DNA of 64,000 nucleotides from Actinomycetota bacterium. GTDB lineage: Bacteria > Actinomycetota > Coriobacteriia > Anaerosomatales > Anaerosomataceae. The notes beneath the pieces were generated by a model that was not told the DNA's origin, searched no databases, and saw nothing but the letters and a program-made list of their open reading frames with translations. Positions 8,663 to 17,880 of this stretch are shown here, piece by piece. How positions within the stretch are numbered: the first letter of the stretch is position 1; each line of letters starts with the position of its first letter. The DNA is taken from assembly GCA_009668945.1 (NCBI GenBank), contig SBEH01000011.1, positions 1-64,000 of the forward strand. The letters run 5' to 3'. Made by a program: the position numbers and the translations under genes.

Positions 8663-10756
8663 TTGCTGGAGGAGTTCTTCGCTCCCCGCAGCATCGCGGT
8701 CGTCGGAGCGTCGCGCGACCCGGAGAAGGTCGGGTACGCCGTCCTCGAGAACCTCATCGGTGGTGGGTTTCCGGGCGCCCTGTATCCGGTCAACCCGAAG
8801 GCGGAGGAGATACTCGGCCGCACATGCTACGCCTCCGTGTCGGAGATTCCCGAGCGCGTGGACCTCGCAGTGGTGGTCGTACCGGCTGCCGCCTGCCGGG
8901 AAGTGATCGAGGAATGCGGGCGTGTCGGAGTGCGTGCGGCCGTCGTGATATCCGCGGGGTTCCGTGAGGCGGGTCCGGCCGGACAGGCGCTCGAACGGGA
9001 GCTCGTTCAGTCGGCGCGCGAGAGCGGCATGCGCATCCTCGGACCGAACTGCCTCGGGCTGATAGCGACTCGAACGAAGGTCAACGCATCGTTCGCTCCG
9101 TTCATGCCGGCGCCGGGCAAGATATCGTTCCTCTCGCAGTCTGGCGCCCTCGGTACCGCCATCCTGGATTGGGCTGCTGACGAAGGCATCGGACTGGGCC
9201 ACTTCGTGAGCCTCGGCAACAAGTCCGACATCACCGAGGTCGACCTGGTAGAGGCGTGGGGACAGGACCCGGAGACGGGTGTCGTCGTCGGGTATCTGGA
9301 GGCGGTCGCGGACGGGCGTTCTTTCGTCCGGGCGGTCGGGTCTTTGGTGCGCAGAGTGCCGTTCATCGCATTGACGGCGGGAAGTTCCGATGCCGGCGCG
9401 CGGGCGGTGTCCTCGCACACGGGCAGTCTCGCTGGCTCTCGTGCGGCGTATGACGCCGCGTTCCGGAAGGCCGGCGTCGTGCGGGCGCACACAGTGGAGG
9501 AGTTGTTCGACCTGGCGGAAGGGTTCGCACGGCAGCCGCTGCCGCGTCGTGGCGGCACGGTGATCGTGACGAACGCCGGCGGGCCGGCGATTCTGGCCAC
9601 CGACGCGTGCGATGAGTACGGCGTGGAGTTGGCGTCGCTTTCTACGGAAACCACGCGTGCGCTGCAGGAGGTGCTTCCGGCGGCAGCCTCGGTCTACAAC
9701 CCGGTGGACATCCTAGGCGATGCACCCGCCGAGCGGTATGCGGAGGCGCTCCGGCTCGTGCTCGCGGATCCCGCTACAGCTTCCGCCATCGTGATCCTCA
9801 CTCCGCAGGCGACGACCGAAGCCGAAGCCGTGGCACGCGCGATTGCGGAGGAGACCGAGCGGTCCGGTGTCACGACCCTCGCGGTGTTCATGGGTGCCGC
9901 CAGTGTGTCGGCGGCCGTGGTGGTGCTCAAGCAGCAAGGCATTCCGGAGTACGCATTCCCCGAGAGGGCCGTGGCGACGCTCTCGGCGATGACGAAGTAC
10001 CGCGACTTCCTGGACCGGCCGATCTCGCCGCCGCCGGAGGTGGCCATCGACCGCGAGGTCGTTCGGGCCGCCATAGACCATGCGCGCCAGGCGCGACGCA
10101 CCTTCATCACCGAGTCCTCCGCGCAGAGGATCGCCGAGGCGTGTGGCATTCCGAGTCCGCGGTCGGGTCTTGCGCGCGACCTCGGCGCCGTGCGAGTCAT
10201 CGCTGCCGAGGTCGGGTACCCGGTCGCGCTGAAGATCGCCAGCCCGGACATCTTGCACAAGTCGGATGTCGGCGGGATCGAGCTCGACCTGCCGGACGCG
10301 GATGCGGCGGAGGCCGCCTACGAGCGCATCATGGGACGAGTCCAGCAGCGGATGCCCGACGCTCGCATCTGGGGCGTGACAGTCCAGCAGCAGCTGCCCC
10401 CGGGACGCGAGGTGATCATCGGTGCGAACCGGGACCCGAACTTCGGGCCGATCGTCATGTTCGGCCTGGGCGGCATCTACGTGGAGATACTCAAGGACGT
10501 CACGTTCCGCTTGTGCCCGGTCACCCTGGTGGAGGCCAGGGAGATGATCAGCGAAATCCGGGCCGCCGGTCTGCTGCGCGGGGCCAGAGGCGCTCCGCCC
10601 GCCGACGTCGAGGCCGTAGCCGATGTGATCTGCCGCGTCTCCGCGCTTGTCTCGGAGTTCGAGGAGATCACCGAGCTTGACATCAATCCGCTAGTCGTCG
10701 GCGACAGGGGCCAGGGCGCCGTAGCGGCGGACGTCCGCATAGGAATCGGAGGCTAA
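8663..10756 (+). CDS. ADP-forming acetyl/acyl-CoA synthetase (fused alpha-beta)
   Basis: A 697-residue protein with the full single-chain layout of ADP-forming acyl-CoA ligases. It has an N-terminal CoA-binding Rossmann domain (IAVVGASRDPEKVGYAVLENL), succinyl-CoA-ligase-like domains with the phospho-His segment SSHTGSLAGS, and a C-terminal ATP-grasp domain (from about FITESSAQRIAEACGIP, with LKIASPDILHKSDVGGI). Known members convert acyl-CoA + ADP + Pi to acid + ATP + CoA, an energy-yielding step in anaerobes. TTG 8663 is chosen because AGGAGG (8651-8656) sits 6 bases before it; GTG 8597 would read through the hairpin. The substrate acid is unknown. Confidence 0.88.
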   Translation: MLEEFFAPRSIAVVGASRDPEKVGYAVLENLIGGGFPGALYPVNPKAEEILGRTCYASVSEIPERVDLAVVVVPAAACREVIEECGRVGVRAAVVISAGFREAGPAGQALERELVQSARESGMRILGPNCLGLIATRTKVNASFAPFMPAPGKISFLSQSGALGTAILDWAADEGIGLGHFVSLGNKSDITEVDLVEAWGQDPETGVVVGYLEAVADGRSFVRAVGSLVRRVPFIALTAGSSDAGARAVSSHTGSLAGSRAAYDAAFRKAGVVRAHTVEELFDLAEGFARQPLPRRGGTVIVTNAGGPAILATDACDEYGVELASLSTETTRALQEVLPAAASVYNPVDILGDAPAERYAEALRLVLADPATASAIVILTPQATTEAEAVARAIAEETERSGVTTLAVFMGAASVSAAVVVLKQQGIPEYAFPERAVATLSAMTKYRDFLDRPISPPPEVAIDREVVRAAIDHARQARRTFITESSAQRIAEACGIPSPRSGLARDLGAVRVIAAEVGYPVALKIASPDILHKSDVGGIELDLPDADAAEAAYERIMGRVQQRMPDARIWGVTVQQQLPPGREVIIGANRDPNFGPIVMFGLGGIYVEILKDVTFRLCPVTLVEAREMISEIRAAGLLRGARGAPPADVEAVADVICRVSALVSEFEEITELDINPLVVGDRGQGAVAADVRIGIGG

Positions 10757-10758
10757 GC

Positions 10759-11826
10759 ATGCGCACGATCCTCGTCACCTCCACGAAGCCCTACACGGGC
10801 AAGAGCGGCATCTGCGTCGCTCTGATCGGGTACCTGGCGTCATCCGGGCTTGATGTGGGGTACTTCAAGCCCTACGGGACGATGCCGACGGTCGACGGCG
10901 GCGTCACGACCGACGAGGACGCCACGTACTTGAACCGGATCCTGGCGCGCCCTTCCGAGCTGGAGGACGTGTGCCCGGTGGTTCGTACACAGTCCTTCAT
11001 CGCGCGCGTACTCTCCGGAGGCGACGCGCCAGGCGTTGCAGAAGTGCGCGCCGCGTTCGACCGATGCTCGCGCGACAGAGACCTCATGGTGGTCGAGGGA
11101 CCCACCGAGCCCGCGCAGGGCGCGTGTGCGGGCCTGACGGCGCCCACGATCGCTGAGATGCTCGACGCGCGAGTGCTGCTCGTGGATCGGCCGCGCGCGA
11201 CCGACCTGCCGGAGGATGCGCTGTGGGTGGCGTCGCAGATGGGCGGGCGTCTTGGCGGGCTGGTGCTCAACGGGGTCGATGAGTCACGAATACAGGTGGT
11301 TCGCGAACAGGTCGTGCCGTATCTGGAGAACCGCGGAGTGCCCGTACTTGGCGTGATCGCACGGGACCCCGCGCTGAGTTCCATCACTGTCGCCGAGATC
11401 GTCGAGACGCTCGGGGGCACCGTGCTGACCGCGCACGACAGGGTCTCGGACGTGGTCGAGACATTCATGGTTGGAGCGATGGGCCAGGAGAAGGCGTTGC
11501 GCTTCTTCCGGCGCAAGGAGAACAAGGCTGTCATCACCGGCGGGGACAGGGCCGACGTGCAGCTGGCGGCGCTCGAGACGAGCACTCGGTGTATCGTGCT
11601 CACAGGTGGCCAACCACCGGGCGCAGCCGTGATGTCGAGGGCCGAGGAGCTCGGAGTGCCGATGGTGCTAGTGGAAACGGACACGCTCACCGCCGTGGAG
11701 CGCATGGATACCCTCTTAGGGCGCGTACACCTTCACGACCCGGTGAAAGCCGCGAGGATGAGAGAGATGTTCGAGCAGGCCGTGGATCTTCGTAGACTCG
11801 ATTCGTCGTTCGGACTGTCGGCGTGA
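10759..11826 (+). CDS. Phosphotransacetylase-N-terminal-like ATPase (BioD-like + DRTGG domain)
   Basis: A 355-residue protein with an N-terminal P-loop of the dethiobiotin-synthetase/CobB type (ILVTSTKPYTGKSGICVAL), the partner segment VVEGPTEP, and a C-terminal DRTGG-like domain (KAVITGGDRADVQLAALE). This is the regulatory N-terminal module of long Pta enzymes, here without the catalytic phosphotransacetylase domain. ATG 10759 follows GGAGG by a few bases and the synthetase stop by 2. Encoded with the acyl-CoA synthetase, it may regulate acetyl-CoA/acetyl-phosphate metabolism; this is inferred from context only. Confidence 0.8.
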   Translation: MRTILVTSTKPYTGKSGICVALIGYLASSGLDVGYFKPYGTMPTVDGGVTTDEDATYLNRILARPSELEDVCPVVRTQSFIARVLSGGDAPGVAEVRAAFDRCSRDRDLMVVEGPTEPAQGACAGLTAPTIAEMLDARVLLVDRPRATDLPEDALWVASQMGGRLGGLVLNGVDESRIQVVREQVVPYLENRGVPVLGVIARDPALSSITVAEIVETLGGTVLTAHDRVSDVVETFMVGAMGQEKALRFFRRKENKAVITGGDRADVQLAALETSTRCIVLTGGQPPGAAVMSRAEELGVPMVLVETDTLTAVERMDTLLGRVHLHDPVKAARMREMFEQAVDLRRLDSSFGLSA

Positions 11827-11846
11827 GAGAGGGCGGGTGGACGGGT

Positions 11847-12887
11847 GTGGATGAGGTCGTCGTCGCGGTCGACGCCATGGGCGGGGACCATGCGCCCGCA
11901 GTCGTCCTTGGAGGCGTTCGTGCGGCATTGGAGTCGGACCGGTCTTTGAGGGTGCTACTCGTCGGACCGGAGGAAGTAGTCGGGTCCTTCGCGCACGACC
12001 GTTGCGAACCGGTCATCGCGGGCGAGGTCATCGGGATGGCCGAGCATCCCGCTCTGGCTGTCAAGACGAAGAAGGACTCCTCCATCGTCGTTGGGTGCCG
12101 ACTGATCAAGGACGGACGGGCCGAAGGGTTCTTCAGTGCGGGAAGCACGGGTGCGTGCATGGCCGCCGCTACTCTCTTCATGGGCAGGATAAGAGGGATC
12201 GGAAGACCGGCTATCGCGGCGGTCATCCCGGCCGCGGAGCGTCTGACCGTCCTGCTGGACGTGGGTGCCAACGCGGACGTGAAGCCCGGGATGCTCGTGC
12301 AGTTCGCGATGATGGGAGCAGCGTACTCACAGGTGGTGTTGGGCGTTGAGTCGCCCTCGATCGGCCTGCTGAACATCGGAACCGAGGACACGAAGGGCTC
12401 GCAGCTCGCGCAGGAGGCGCATGCCATGCTTGCGGCCGGGATGCCGGGCTTCGCCGGGAACGTCGAGGGGAGGGACGTGCCCGCCGGGACGGTCGACGTG
12501 ATCGTCACAGACGGGTTCACCGGGAACGTGACTCTGAAGGCCCTGGAGGGTCTGGCGAAGGTACTCTTCGCCGAGATCAAAGGGGCGCTCAGTCAGAGCC
12601 TGCCGAACCGGCTGGCGGCGTCCGTGGTCGCACCCGCGATCCGGGAGCTCAAGGCCAAGCTGGACCCCGATGCCTACGGCGGGGCTCCGCTGCTTGGAGT
12701 GGACGGGGTGTGCATCATCGGTCACGGTGGGTCCGGCCCGGAGGCTGTCGCCAACGGCATCGCGGTGACCGCGAAGGCGATTCGTGGACGGCTTACCGAG
12801 CGCATCGCCGCGACAGTTGGCGACGTCGCGTCGCCGGGCATCCGGCAGGCTGGGTCATTGCCGCTCGTGCCGAAACGTGTACACTAG
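11847..12887 (+). CDS. plsX: Phosphate acyltransferase PlsX
   Basis: PlsX makes acyl-phosphate from acyl-ACP for phospholipid synthesis. The family start VAVDAMGGDHAP is present, followed by FFSAGSTGACMAAA, LLDVGANADVKP, GLLNIGTEDTKGS and VTDGFTGNVTLKALEG. GTG 11847 gives a family-like N-terminus and is preceded by GGGTGG; GTG 11823, overlapping the previous stop, would add 8 residues and cannot be excluded. PlsX links the FakA/FakB route and the FAS II genes that follow. Confidence 0.92.
   Translation: MDEVVVAVDAMGGDHAPAVVLGGVRAALESDRSLRVLLVGPEEVVGSFAHDRCEPVIAGEVIGMAEHPALAVKTKKDSSIVVGCRLIKDGRAEGFFSAGSTGACMAAATLFMGRIRGIGRPAIAAVIPAAERLTVLLDVGANADVKPGMLVQFAMMGAAYSQVVLGVESPSIGLLNIGTEDTKGSQLAQEAHAMLAAGMPGFAGNVEGRDVPAGTVDVIVTDGFTGNVTLKALEGLAKVLFAEIKGALSQSLPNRLAASVVAPAIRELKAKLDPDAYGGAPLLGVDGVCIIGHGGSGPEAVANGIAVTAKAIRGRLTERIAATVGDVASPGIRQAGSLPLVPKRVH
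12858..12885 (+). promoter_or_regulatory. Candidate promoter for fabH
   Basis: TTGCCG (12858-12863) and TACACT (12880-12885), spacer 16 bases, at the very end of plsX. The 62-base gap before fabH starts just after it and contains a small GCGCT-GAG-AGCGC hairpin. No inverted repeat resembling a known fatty-acid regulator operator was recognised. Confidence 0.4.
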
Positions 12888-12949
12888 CCGGACACTGACG
12901 TGCGTCGGGCGCTGAGAGCGCGGCGCTGACACTAGGGACACATCAGCGC

Positions 12950-13942
12950 ATGCCATACGCCACGATCACGGGAGTCGGCGCCTATCTCCCGAAGCGCGTG
13001 CTCACCAACCGCGACCTCGAAGCGATGGTGGACACCTCCGACGAATGGATCATCACGCGCACGGGGATCCGAGAGCGGCGGATCGTCGACGAAGCGGAGT
13101 CGACATCCACCCTCGGGGCTGCGGCCGCACGTGCTGCACTCAAAGACGCCGGGCTGAAGGCGAAGGACCTCGACCTGCTCGTCGTAGGCACCACGAGCCC
13201 GGACCACATATTCCCCTCAACGGGCGCCCTGATCCAGCGACTCATCGGGGCCCGATGCCCGGCAGTCGACGTCATGGCTGCGTGCACGAGTTTCGTGTAC
13301 GCGCTCCAGCACGCTACGTCAGCGGTAGAGAGCGGACGCGCTTCGCGGGTGCTGGTGGTTGGCGCGGATGCGCTGACAAGGTACGTCGACTTCACCGACC
13401 GCACCACGTGCGTTCTGTTCGGAGACGGCGCGGGAGCAGTAGTGCTCGAAGCGGCCGATGAACCCGGCGTGCTCGGAATCGACCTTGGAACGGACGGCAC
13501 CGGCTCGGACGTCCTGACGATAAAGGCAGGCGGCTCGGCATTCCCTTGCACGGCCGAGCGGCTGGATGGGCGGGAGCAGTATCTCCGCATGTCCGGCAGC
13601 GAAGTATTCAAGTTCGCCGTGCGTGTGATCCCTGAGACCACACTGCGGGCGCTTGCAGCATCGAATCTGAGCATAGATGACGTGGACTGGCTGGTTCCGC
13701 ACCAGGCGAATCAGCGGATTCTGGACACCGTGGAGCAGCGGCTCGGCATCCCGCACAACCGTGTGTTCTCGAATATCGCGAGCGTCGGGAACACGTCGTC
13801 GGCGTCGATACCGCTTGCACTCAACGACCTGTATACTGACGGCCAACTTCACCCCGGTGACATCCTTGTGCTCGTGGGATTCGGAGCCGGGCTGACATGG
13901 GGAGCTGCGATCGTCCGGTGGACGAAGGGGAGCGCCGAATGA
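12950..13942 (+). CDS. fabH: 3-oxoacyl-ACP synthase III
   Basis: A 330-residue KAS III enzyme that starts fatty-acid synthesis by condensing acyl-CoA with malonyl-ACP. The catalytic triad is visible: Cys in VMAACTSFVYAL, His in VPHQANQRI and Asn in ASVGNTSSASIPLAL. The N-terminal ITGVGAYLPKRVLTN and SDEWIITRTGIRERR are typical. It heads the fab cluster and overlaps the next gene (ATGA). Starter-unit choice (acetyl versus branched) cannot be read safely. Confidence 0.95.
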   Translation: MPYATITGVGAYLPKRVLTNRDLEAMVDTSDEWIITRTGIRERRIVDEAESTSTLGAAAARAALKDAGLKAKDLDLLVVGTTSPDHIFPSTGALIQRLIGARCPAVDVMAACTSFVYALQHATSAVESGRASRVLVVGADALTRYVDFTDRTTCVLFGDGAGAVVLEAADEPGVLGIDLGTDGTGSDVLTIKAGGSAFPCTAERLDGREQYLRMSGSEVFKFAVRVIPETTLRALAASNLSIDDVDWLVPHQANQRILDTVEQRLGIPHNRVFSNIASVGNTSSASIPLALNDLYTDGQLHPGDILVLVGFGAGLTWGAAIVRWTKGSAE

Positions 13943-14886
13943 GCCTCAAGACACGACTCACCACGCTTCTCGGGATCGAGCACCCGATCATCCAAGGCGG
14001 GATGGCCTGGACGGCGACCGCTGAGCTTGCAGGGGCTGTCAGCAACGCGGGTGGTCTCGGGATCATAGGGGCCGGGCATATGCCGACGGACCTCCTCCGT
14101 GAACAGATCCGCAACACGAAGGCCATCACGGACAAGCCATTCGGAGTGAACCTCATGCTCCTGACGCCGCACATCGACGAGCTCGTGCAGATGGTGCTGG
14201 ACGAATACGTGCCGATGGTCACCACCGGGGCAGGCAATCCCGGCAAGTACATGACCGCGCTCAAGGATGTCGGGGTCAAGGTCGTACCGATCGTTCCGTC
14301 AGTGGCACTGGCCAAGCGGATGGAGTCGATCGGCGCGGACGCGCTCATCGGTGAGGGCATGGAGGCGGGCGGGCACATCGGCGACCTGACCACGATGGTG
14401 CTGACGCCGCAGCTCGTCGATGCCGTGGATGTTCCGGTCGTGGCGGCGGGCGGCATCGCCGACGGCAGGGGAATAGCGGCCGCGTTCGCACTCGGCGCCG
14501 AAGGAGTTCAGGTCGGGACGCGATTCATGTGTGCCGAGGAGTGCACGATCCACCCCGCCGTCAAGGAGGAGATCCTCAAGGCCAAGGACCGCGATACCGT
14601 AGTGACGGGCCGGTCGACGGGCCATCCGGTAAGGGTCATCAAGAACAAGCTTGCGCGTCAGATCATGGAACTGGATCGGGACAACAAGCCGGAGGAGATC
14701 GAGGCGCTGGGAACCGGCAAGCTCGCGCTCGCGATGCGCCAGGGCGATGTGGATATGGGCAGCGTCATGGCCGGTCAGGCGTCGGCGATGGTGGACACGA
14801 TCGAGCCGGCGGCAGCGATCATCGCGGCGATGGTCGCCGAGGCGGAGTCGGTCATGAAGTCCATGCCCGGCCACGTGGGCTCGTGA
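13939..14886 (+). CDS. fabK: Enoyl-ACP reductase II / nitronate monooxygenase family (FabK-like)
   Basis: A 315-residue FMN-dependent TIM-barrel enzyme. Motifs are IEHPIIQGGMAW, SNAGGLGIIGAGHM, GVNLMLLTP, GMEAGGHIG (conserved His) and VVAAGGIADGRGI with GVQVGTRF. FabK reduces enoyl-ACP in the last step of elongation. No FabI-type gene is present in this fab cluster, which fits this being the enoyl reductase. ATG 13939 overlaps the fabH stop. Confidence 0.9.
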   Translation: MSLKTRLTTLLGIEHPIIQGGMAWTATAELAGAVSNAGGLGIIGAGHMPTDLLREQIRNTKAITDKPFGVNLMLLTPHIDELVQMVLDEYVPMVTTGAGNPGKYMTALKDVGVKVVPIVPSVALAKRMESIGADALIGEGMEAGGHIGDLTTMVLTPQLVDAVDVPVVAAGGIADGRGIAAAFALGAEGVQVGTRFMCAEECTIHPAVKEEILKAKDRDTVVTGRSTGHPVRVIKNKLARQIMELDRDNKPEEIEALGTGKLALAMRQGDVDMGSVMAGQASAMVDTIEPAAAIIAAMVAEAESVMKSMPGHVGS

Positions 14887-15809
14887 CGGGGTCTGGCGTG
14901 GTCGCATTCGTCTTCCCGGGGCAAGGATCCCAGCGTGTGGGGATGCTCGATGCCTTCGAGAGCGATGCGGAGGCGCAGCGGCTCCTGGGGACTGCCGAGG
15001 CGTTGTCGGGTCTCGACCTTCGGGCCATTGCCGCCGAAGGACCCGAATCTGCGCTCGCTGACACGCGAGCTGCGCAGCCGCTGCTGTACGTAGCGGATCT
15101 TGCGTGGGCACGCTCGCTTGCGAGCGAGGGGTTGGTAACCGGGGCCGTGGCAGGTCACAGCCTGGGCGAGTTGGCGGCGCTGGCGTTCGCGGGGGTATTC
15201 TCGGCGGAAGCCGGACTCGAGCTCGTCGTAAGCCGCGGACGGCTGATGGCCGAGGCGGCAGCGGAGGCTCCCGGGACGATGTCGGCGGTACTCGGCATGG
15301 ATGGCGATGCAGTACGCGAGCTGCTGGTGGACACGCCGGGAGTCTGGGTGGCGAACGACAACAGTCCCGGACAGATCGTGATATCGGGCACCCACGACGG
15401 AGTCGAGCGTGCAACGATGGCGCTCACATCGGCCGGGGCGCGGAAGATCATTCCGCTTTCGGTGGCCGGGCCGTTCCACTCGCCCCTGATGCAAGCCGCT
15501 TGTGCCGCGTTCGGGGAGCTTCTGGATGAGGCGGAGTTCGCCGACGCCGCGATACCGGTGCTGCAGAACACCGATCCCGCGCCGGCTCGGAGCGGCGCCC
15601 TGATCAGACAGCGGCTGGCCGGCCAGATGGTCTCCCCGGTCCGCTGGACCGAAACGATGTACTCTCTGCGCGATGTGGGAGTGAACACACTGGTGGAGGC
15701 CGGTCCGGGAGCTGTGCTCACGGGTCTGGCTCGACGGGTAGAAGGACTCACGTCGGTCTCTGCCGAGAGCGACGGCATAGCCCGCGTGATGGAGGTGGCG
15801 TGTTCATGA
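14883..15809 (+). CDS. fabD: Malonyl-CoA:ACP transacylase
   Basis: A 308-residue acyltransferase loading malonate onto ACP. The substrate loop is VAFVFPGQGSQRVGM, the nucleophile elbow AGHSLGELAAL and the second catalytic His lies in VAGPFHSPLM. GTG 14883 forms a GTGA overlap with fabK; GTG 14898 would give the shorter, equally family-like start MVAFVFPGQG. The upstream part of the open frame lies inside fabK and is spurious. Confidence 0.95.
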   Translation: MTGSGVVAFVFPGQGSQRVGMLDAFESDAEAQRLLGTAEALSGLDLRAIAAEGPESALADTRAAQPLLYVADLAWARSLASEGLVTGAVAGHSLGELAALAFAGVFSAEAGLELVVSRGRLMAEAAAEAPGTMSAVLGMDGDAVRELLVDTPGVWVANDNSPGQIVISGTHDGVERATMALTSAGARKIIPLSVAGPFHSPLMQAACAAFGELLDEAEFADAAIPVLQNTDPAPARSGALIRQRLAGQMVSPVRWTETMYSLRDVGVNTLVEAGPGAVLTGLARRVEGLTSVSAESDGIARVMEVACS

Positions 15810-16555
15810 GTCGGCTTGACGGACGTGTGGCACTGGTAACGGGAGCGTCACGTGGCATCGGAGCCGCGATCGCACAGCGCCTCGCTGCCGAGGGGGCGTC
15901 GGTGGCCGTCAACTACGCCGGTCGCGCGGATGCGGCCGCAGAGGTCGTCGGTCGGATCGAGGCGGCCGGTGGACGCGCGCAGGCGTTCCAGGCGGATGTG
16001 AGCGATTCTGCCGCATGTGCCGCGCTGGTGGAATCGGTGGTGGAGGCATTCGGCGGGCTGGACATCCTCGTGAACAACGCCGGCATCACGCGCGACGGCC
16101 TGCTGGTGCGGATGTCCGACGAGGACTGGGACGCCGTGATCTCGACGAACCTCTCGGGGGCGTTCTACGCGACACGCGCTGCAGGGAAGGTCATGATGAA
16201 GGCCCGCAAGGGCTCCATCGTGACGATCGCGTCGGTCGTGGGCCTTGTCGGCAACGCCGGCCAGGTGAACTACGCCGCCGCCAAGGCCGGGCTGGTAGGC
16301 ATGATGAAGTCCGTGGCGCGGGAGCTGGCGTCGCGAAACGTCCGTGCGAACGTGATCGCTCCCGGGTTCATCTCCACCGAGATGACGGATGCGCTCCCGG
16401 ACGTGGCGCGCGAGGCGGCGTCTTCGGCGATAGCGCTCGGCAGGTTCGGGACACCGGAGGACGTCGCTGCTGCCGTGGCGTTCCTGGCAAGCGATGACGC
16501 GTCGTACATCACCGGTCAGGTCATTGCCGTAGACGGCGGCATGACGTTCGTGTAG
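15806..16555 (+). CDS. fabG: 3-oxoacyl-ACP reductase
   Basis: A 249-residue short-chain dehydrogenase: TGASRGIG cofactor loop, NNAGITRDGLL, and the catalytic Ser, Tyr, Lys in IASVVGLVG and YAAAKAGL. The C-terminal YITGQVIAVDGGM is the FabG ending. ATG 15806 has GGAGG at 15791-15795, 10 bases upstream, and overlaps the fabD stop by 4 bases. It performs the NADPH-dependent first reduction of the FAS II cycle. Confidence 0.95.
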   Translation: MSRLDGRVALVTGASRGIGAAIAQRLAAEGASVAVNYAGRADAAAEVVGRIEAAGGRAQAFQADVSDSAACAALVESVVEAFGGLDILVNNAGITRDGLLVRMSDEDWDAVISTNLSGAFYATRAAGKVMMKARKGSIVTIASVVGLVGNAGQVNYAAAKAGLVGMMKSVARELASRNVRANVIAPGFISTEMTDALPDVAREAASSAIALGRFGTPEDVAAAVAFLASDDASYITGQVIAVDGGMTFV

Positions 16556-16594
16556 ATCGGACTGCACCGCCATCAGAGGAAGGAGGTGTTTCGT

Positions 16595-16837
16595 ATGGAG
16601 CACGAGGAGATCTTCGCCAAGGTGAAGGAAGTGATCGTCGAGCAGCTCTCGGTCGAGGAAGACGACGTGACCGCTGACGCTTCGTTCTTCGACGACCTCG
16701 GCGCGGACTCGCTCGACATCGTCGAACTCGTCATGGCGCTCGAGGACTCGTTCGGCATCTCCATCCCGGATGAGGATGCCGAATCGATCAAGACGGTCGG
16801 CGATGCTGTCGAGTACATCGCGTCCAACATGGAGTAG
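16595..16837 (+). CDS. acpP: Acyl carrier protein
   Basis: An 80-residue acidic helical protein with the phosphopantetheine attachment motif [15 protein letters not shown] (Ser of DSL). ATG 16595 sits 8 bases after AGGAGG (16581-16586), one of the strongest ribosome-binding sites here, as expected for a very abundant protein. It is the shared carrier for the products of the surrounding genes. Confidence 0.96.
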   Translation: MEHEEIFAKVKEVIVEQLSVEEDDVTADASFFDDLGADSLDIVELVMALEDSFGISIPDEDAESIKTVGDAVEYIASNME

Positions 16838-16862
16838 CGCGGTCAGCTACAGACCGCTTATG

Positions 16863-16896
16863 GGGCGGCGTCACGATTCGACGAGTGGCGCCGCCC
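16863..16896 (+). terminator. GC hairpin after acpP
   Basis: GGGCGGCGTCAC and GTGGCGCCGCCC (ending 16896) pair over 12 positions with one G-T wobble and a 10-base loop. No U tract follows. Its position just after acpP suggests partial termination or 3'-end protection, giving more acpP mRNA than distal message (inference). Confidence 0.5.
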
Positions 16897-16920
16897 TCAA
16901 ACCGGATACGAGGTTCTAAG

Positions 16921-17880
16921 GTGGACATGCCGTCGCTGAAGATAGGCTCGCGAATTAGTCGCCTCCCGATCGTCCAAGGGGGCATGGCCGTGCGTATCTC
17001 GTTGTCGCCTTTGGCGGCGGCTGTTGCGAACGCCGGCGGCGTAGGCGTCATCGCGGGATCCGGGCTGAGTGCAGACGAGCTCACCTCGGAAGTCCGCGCG
17101 GCGAGGGCCGCCACGACCGGTGTGCTCGGCGTGAACATCATGGTCGCGGTGCGCGCGTTCAAGGAACTCGTGCACGCCGCGATCGCGGCGGGAGCCGACC
17201 TGATCATCGCCGGTGCCGGCTTTTCCCGAGACGTGTTCAGCTGGTGCAAGGACGCCGGTGTCGAGTGCGTGCCGATCGTGGGGTCTGCACGAGTAGCCGC
17301 GCTTTCGCAGCGCTTCGGGGCTTCGGCCGTGGTCGTGGAGGGTGTGGATGCCGGGGGACACCTCGGCACGGACCGGCACGTCGACGACCTGCTGCCGGAG
17401 ATACTTGATGCCGTCGACATCCCGGTCATCGCGGCGGGCGGTATCGCGACGGGTGCCGACATCAAGCGGATGCTCGATGCCGGAGCCGCCGGCGTCCAGA
17501 TGGGCTCCCGGTTCGCTGCGACGCGAGAGTCCTCGGCGTCGGACGCGTTCAAGGCGATGTACGTGGCGGCCACCGAGGACGACATCATACTCACGAAGAG
17601 CCCAGTCGGACTTCCCGGGCGCGCCATCGTCAACCGGCTGACCACTCGGATCGCGGCCGGTGACTATCCTAAGATCGAGCGGTGCCGTTCGTGCCTCAAA
17701 GACTGCGGCAAGGAGTACTGCATCATCGACGTGCTCGAACGGGCACAGCGCGGTGACGTGACGTCCGGACTGGTGTTCGCGGGAACGTCGGCCGCGCACG
17801 TCCACGAAGTGCCCGCCGCCGCCGAGTTGATGGAGCGTCTCGTAGCCGAGTGGCGTGTGGCGGAAGAGGGGGCGGCCTGA
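16921..17880 (+). CDS. Second FabK/nitronate monooxygenase paralogue with C-terminal Cys cluster
   Basis: A 319-residue FMN TIM-barrel protein of the same superfamily as the fabK gene 3 kb upstream ([25 protein letters not shown] with His147, [20 protein letters not shown]). Unlike that protein it has a cluster Cys255, Cys258, Cys262, Cys267 ([13 protein letters not shown], nucleotides 17683-17721), which could hold a metal or Fe-S centre. GTG 16921 is placed by GAGG 7 bases upstream. It may be a second enoyl reductase or a related flavin oxidoreductase; its position before fabF favours a lipid role. Confidence 0.85.
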   Translation: MDMPSLKIGSRISRLPIVQGGMAVRISLSPLAAAVANAGGVGVIAGSGLSADELTSEVRAARAATTGVLGVNIMVAVRAFKELVHAAIAAGADLIIAGAGFSRDVFSWCKDAGVECVPIVGSARVAALSQRFGASAVVVEGVDAGGHLGTDRHVDDLLPEILDAVDIPVIAAGGIATGADIKRMLDAGAAGVQMGSRFAATRESSASDAFKAMYVAATEDDIILTKSPVGLPGRAIVNRLTTRIAAGDYPKIERCRSCLKDCGKEYCIIDVLERAQRGDVTSGLVFAGTSAAHVHEVPAAAELMERLVAEWRVAEEGAA

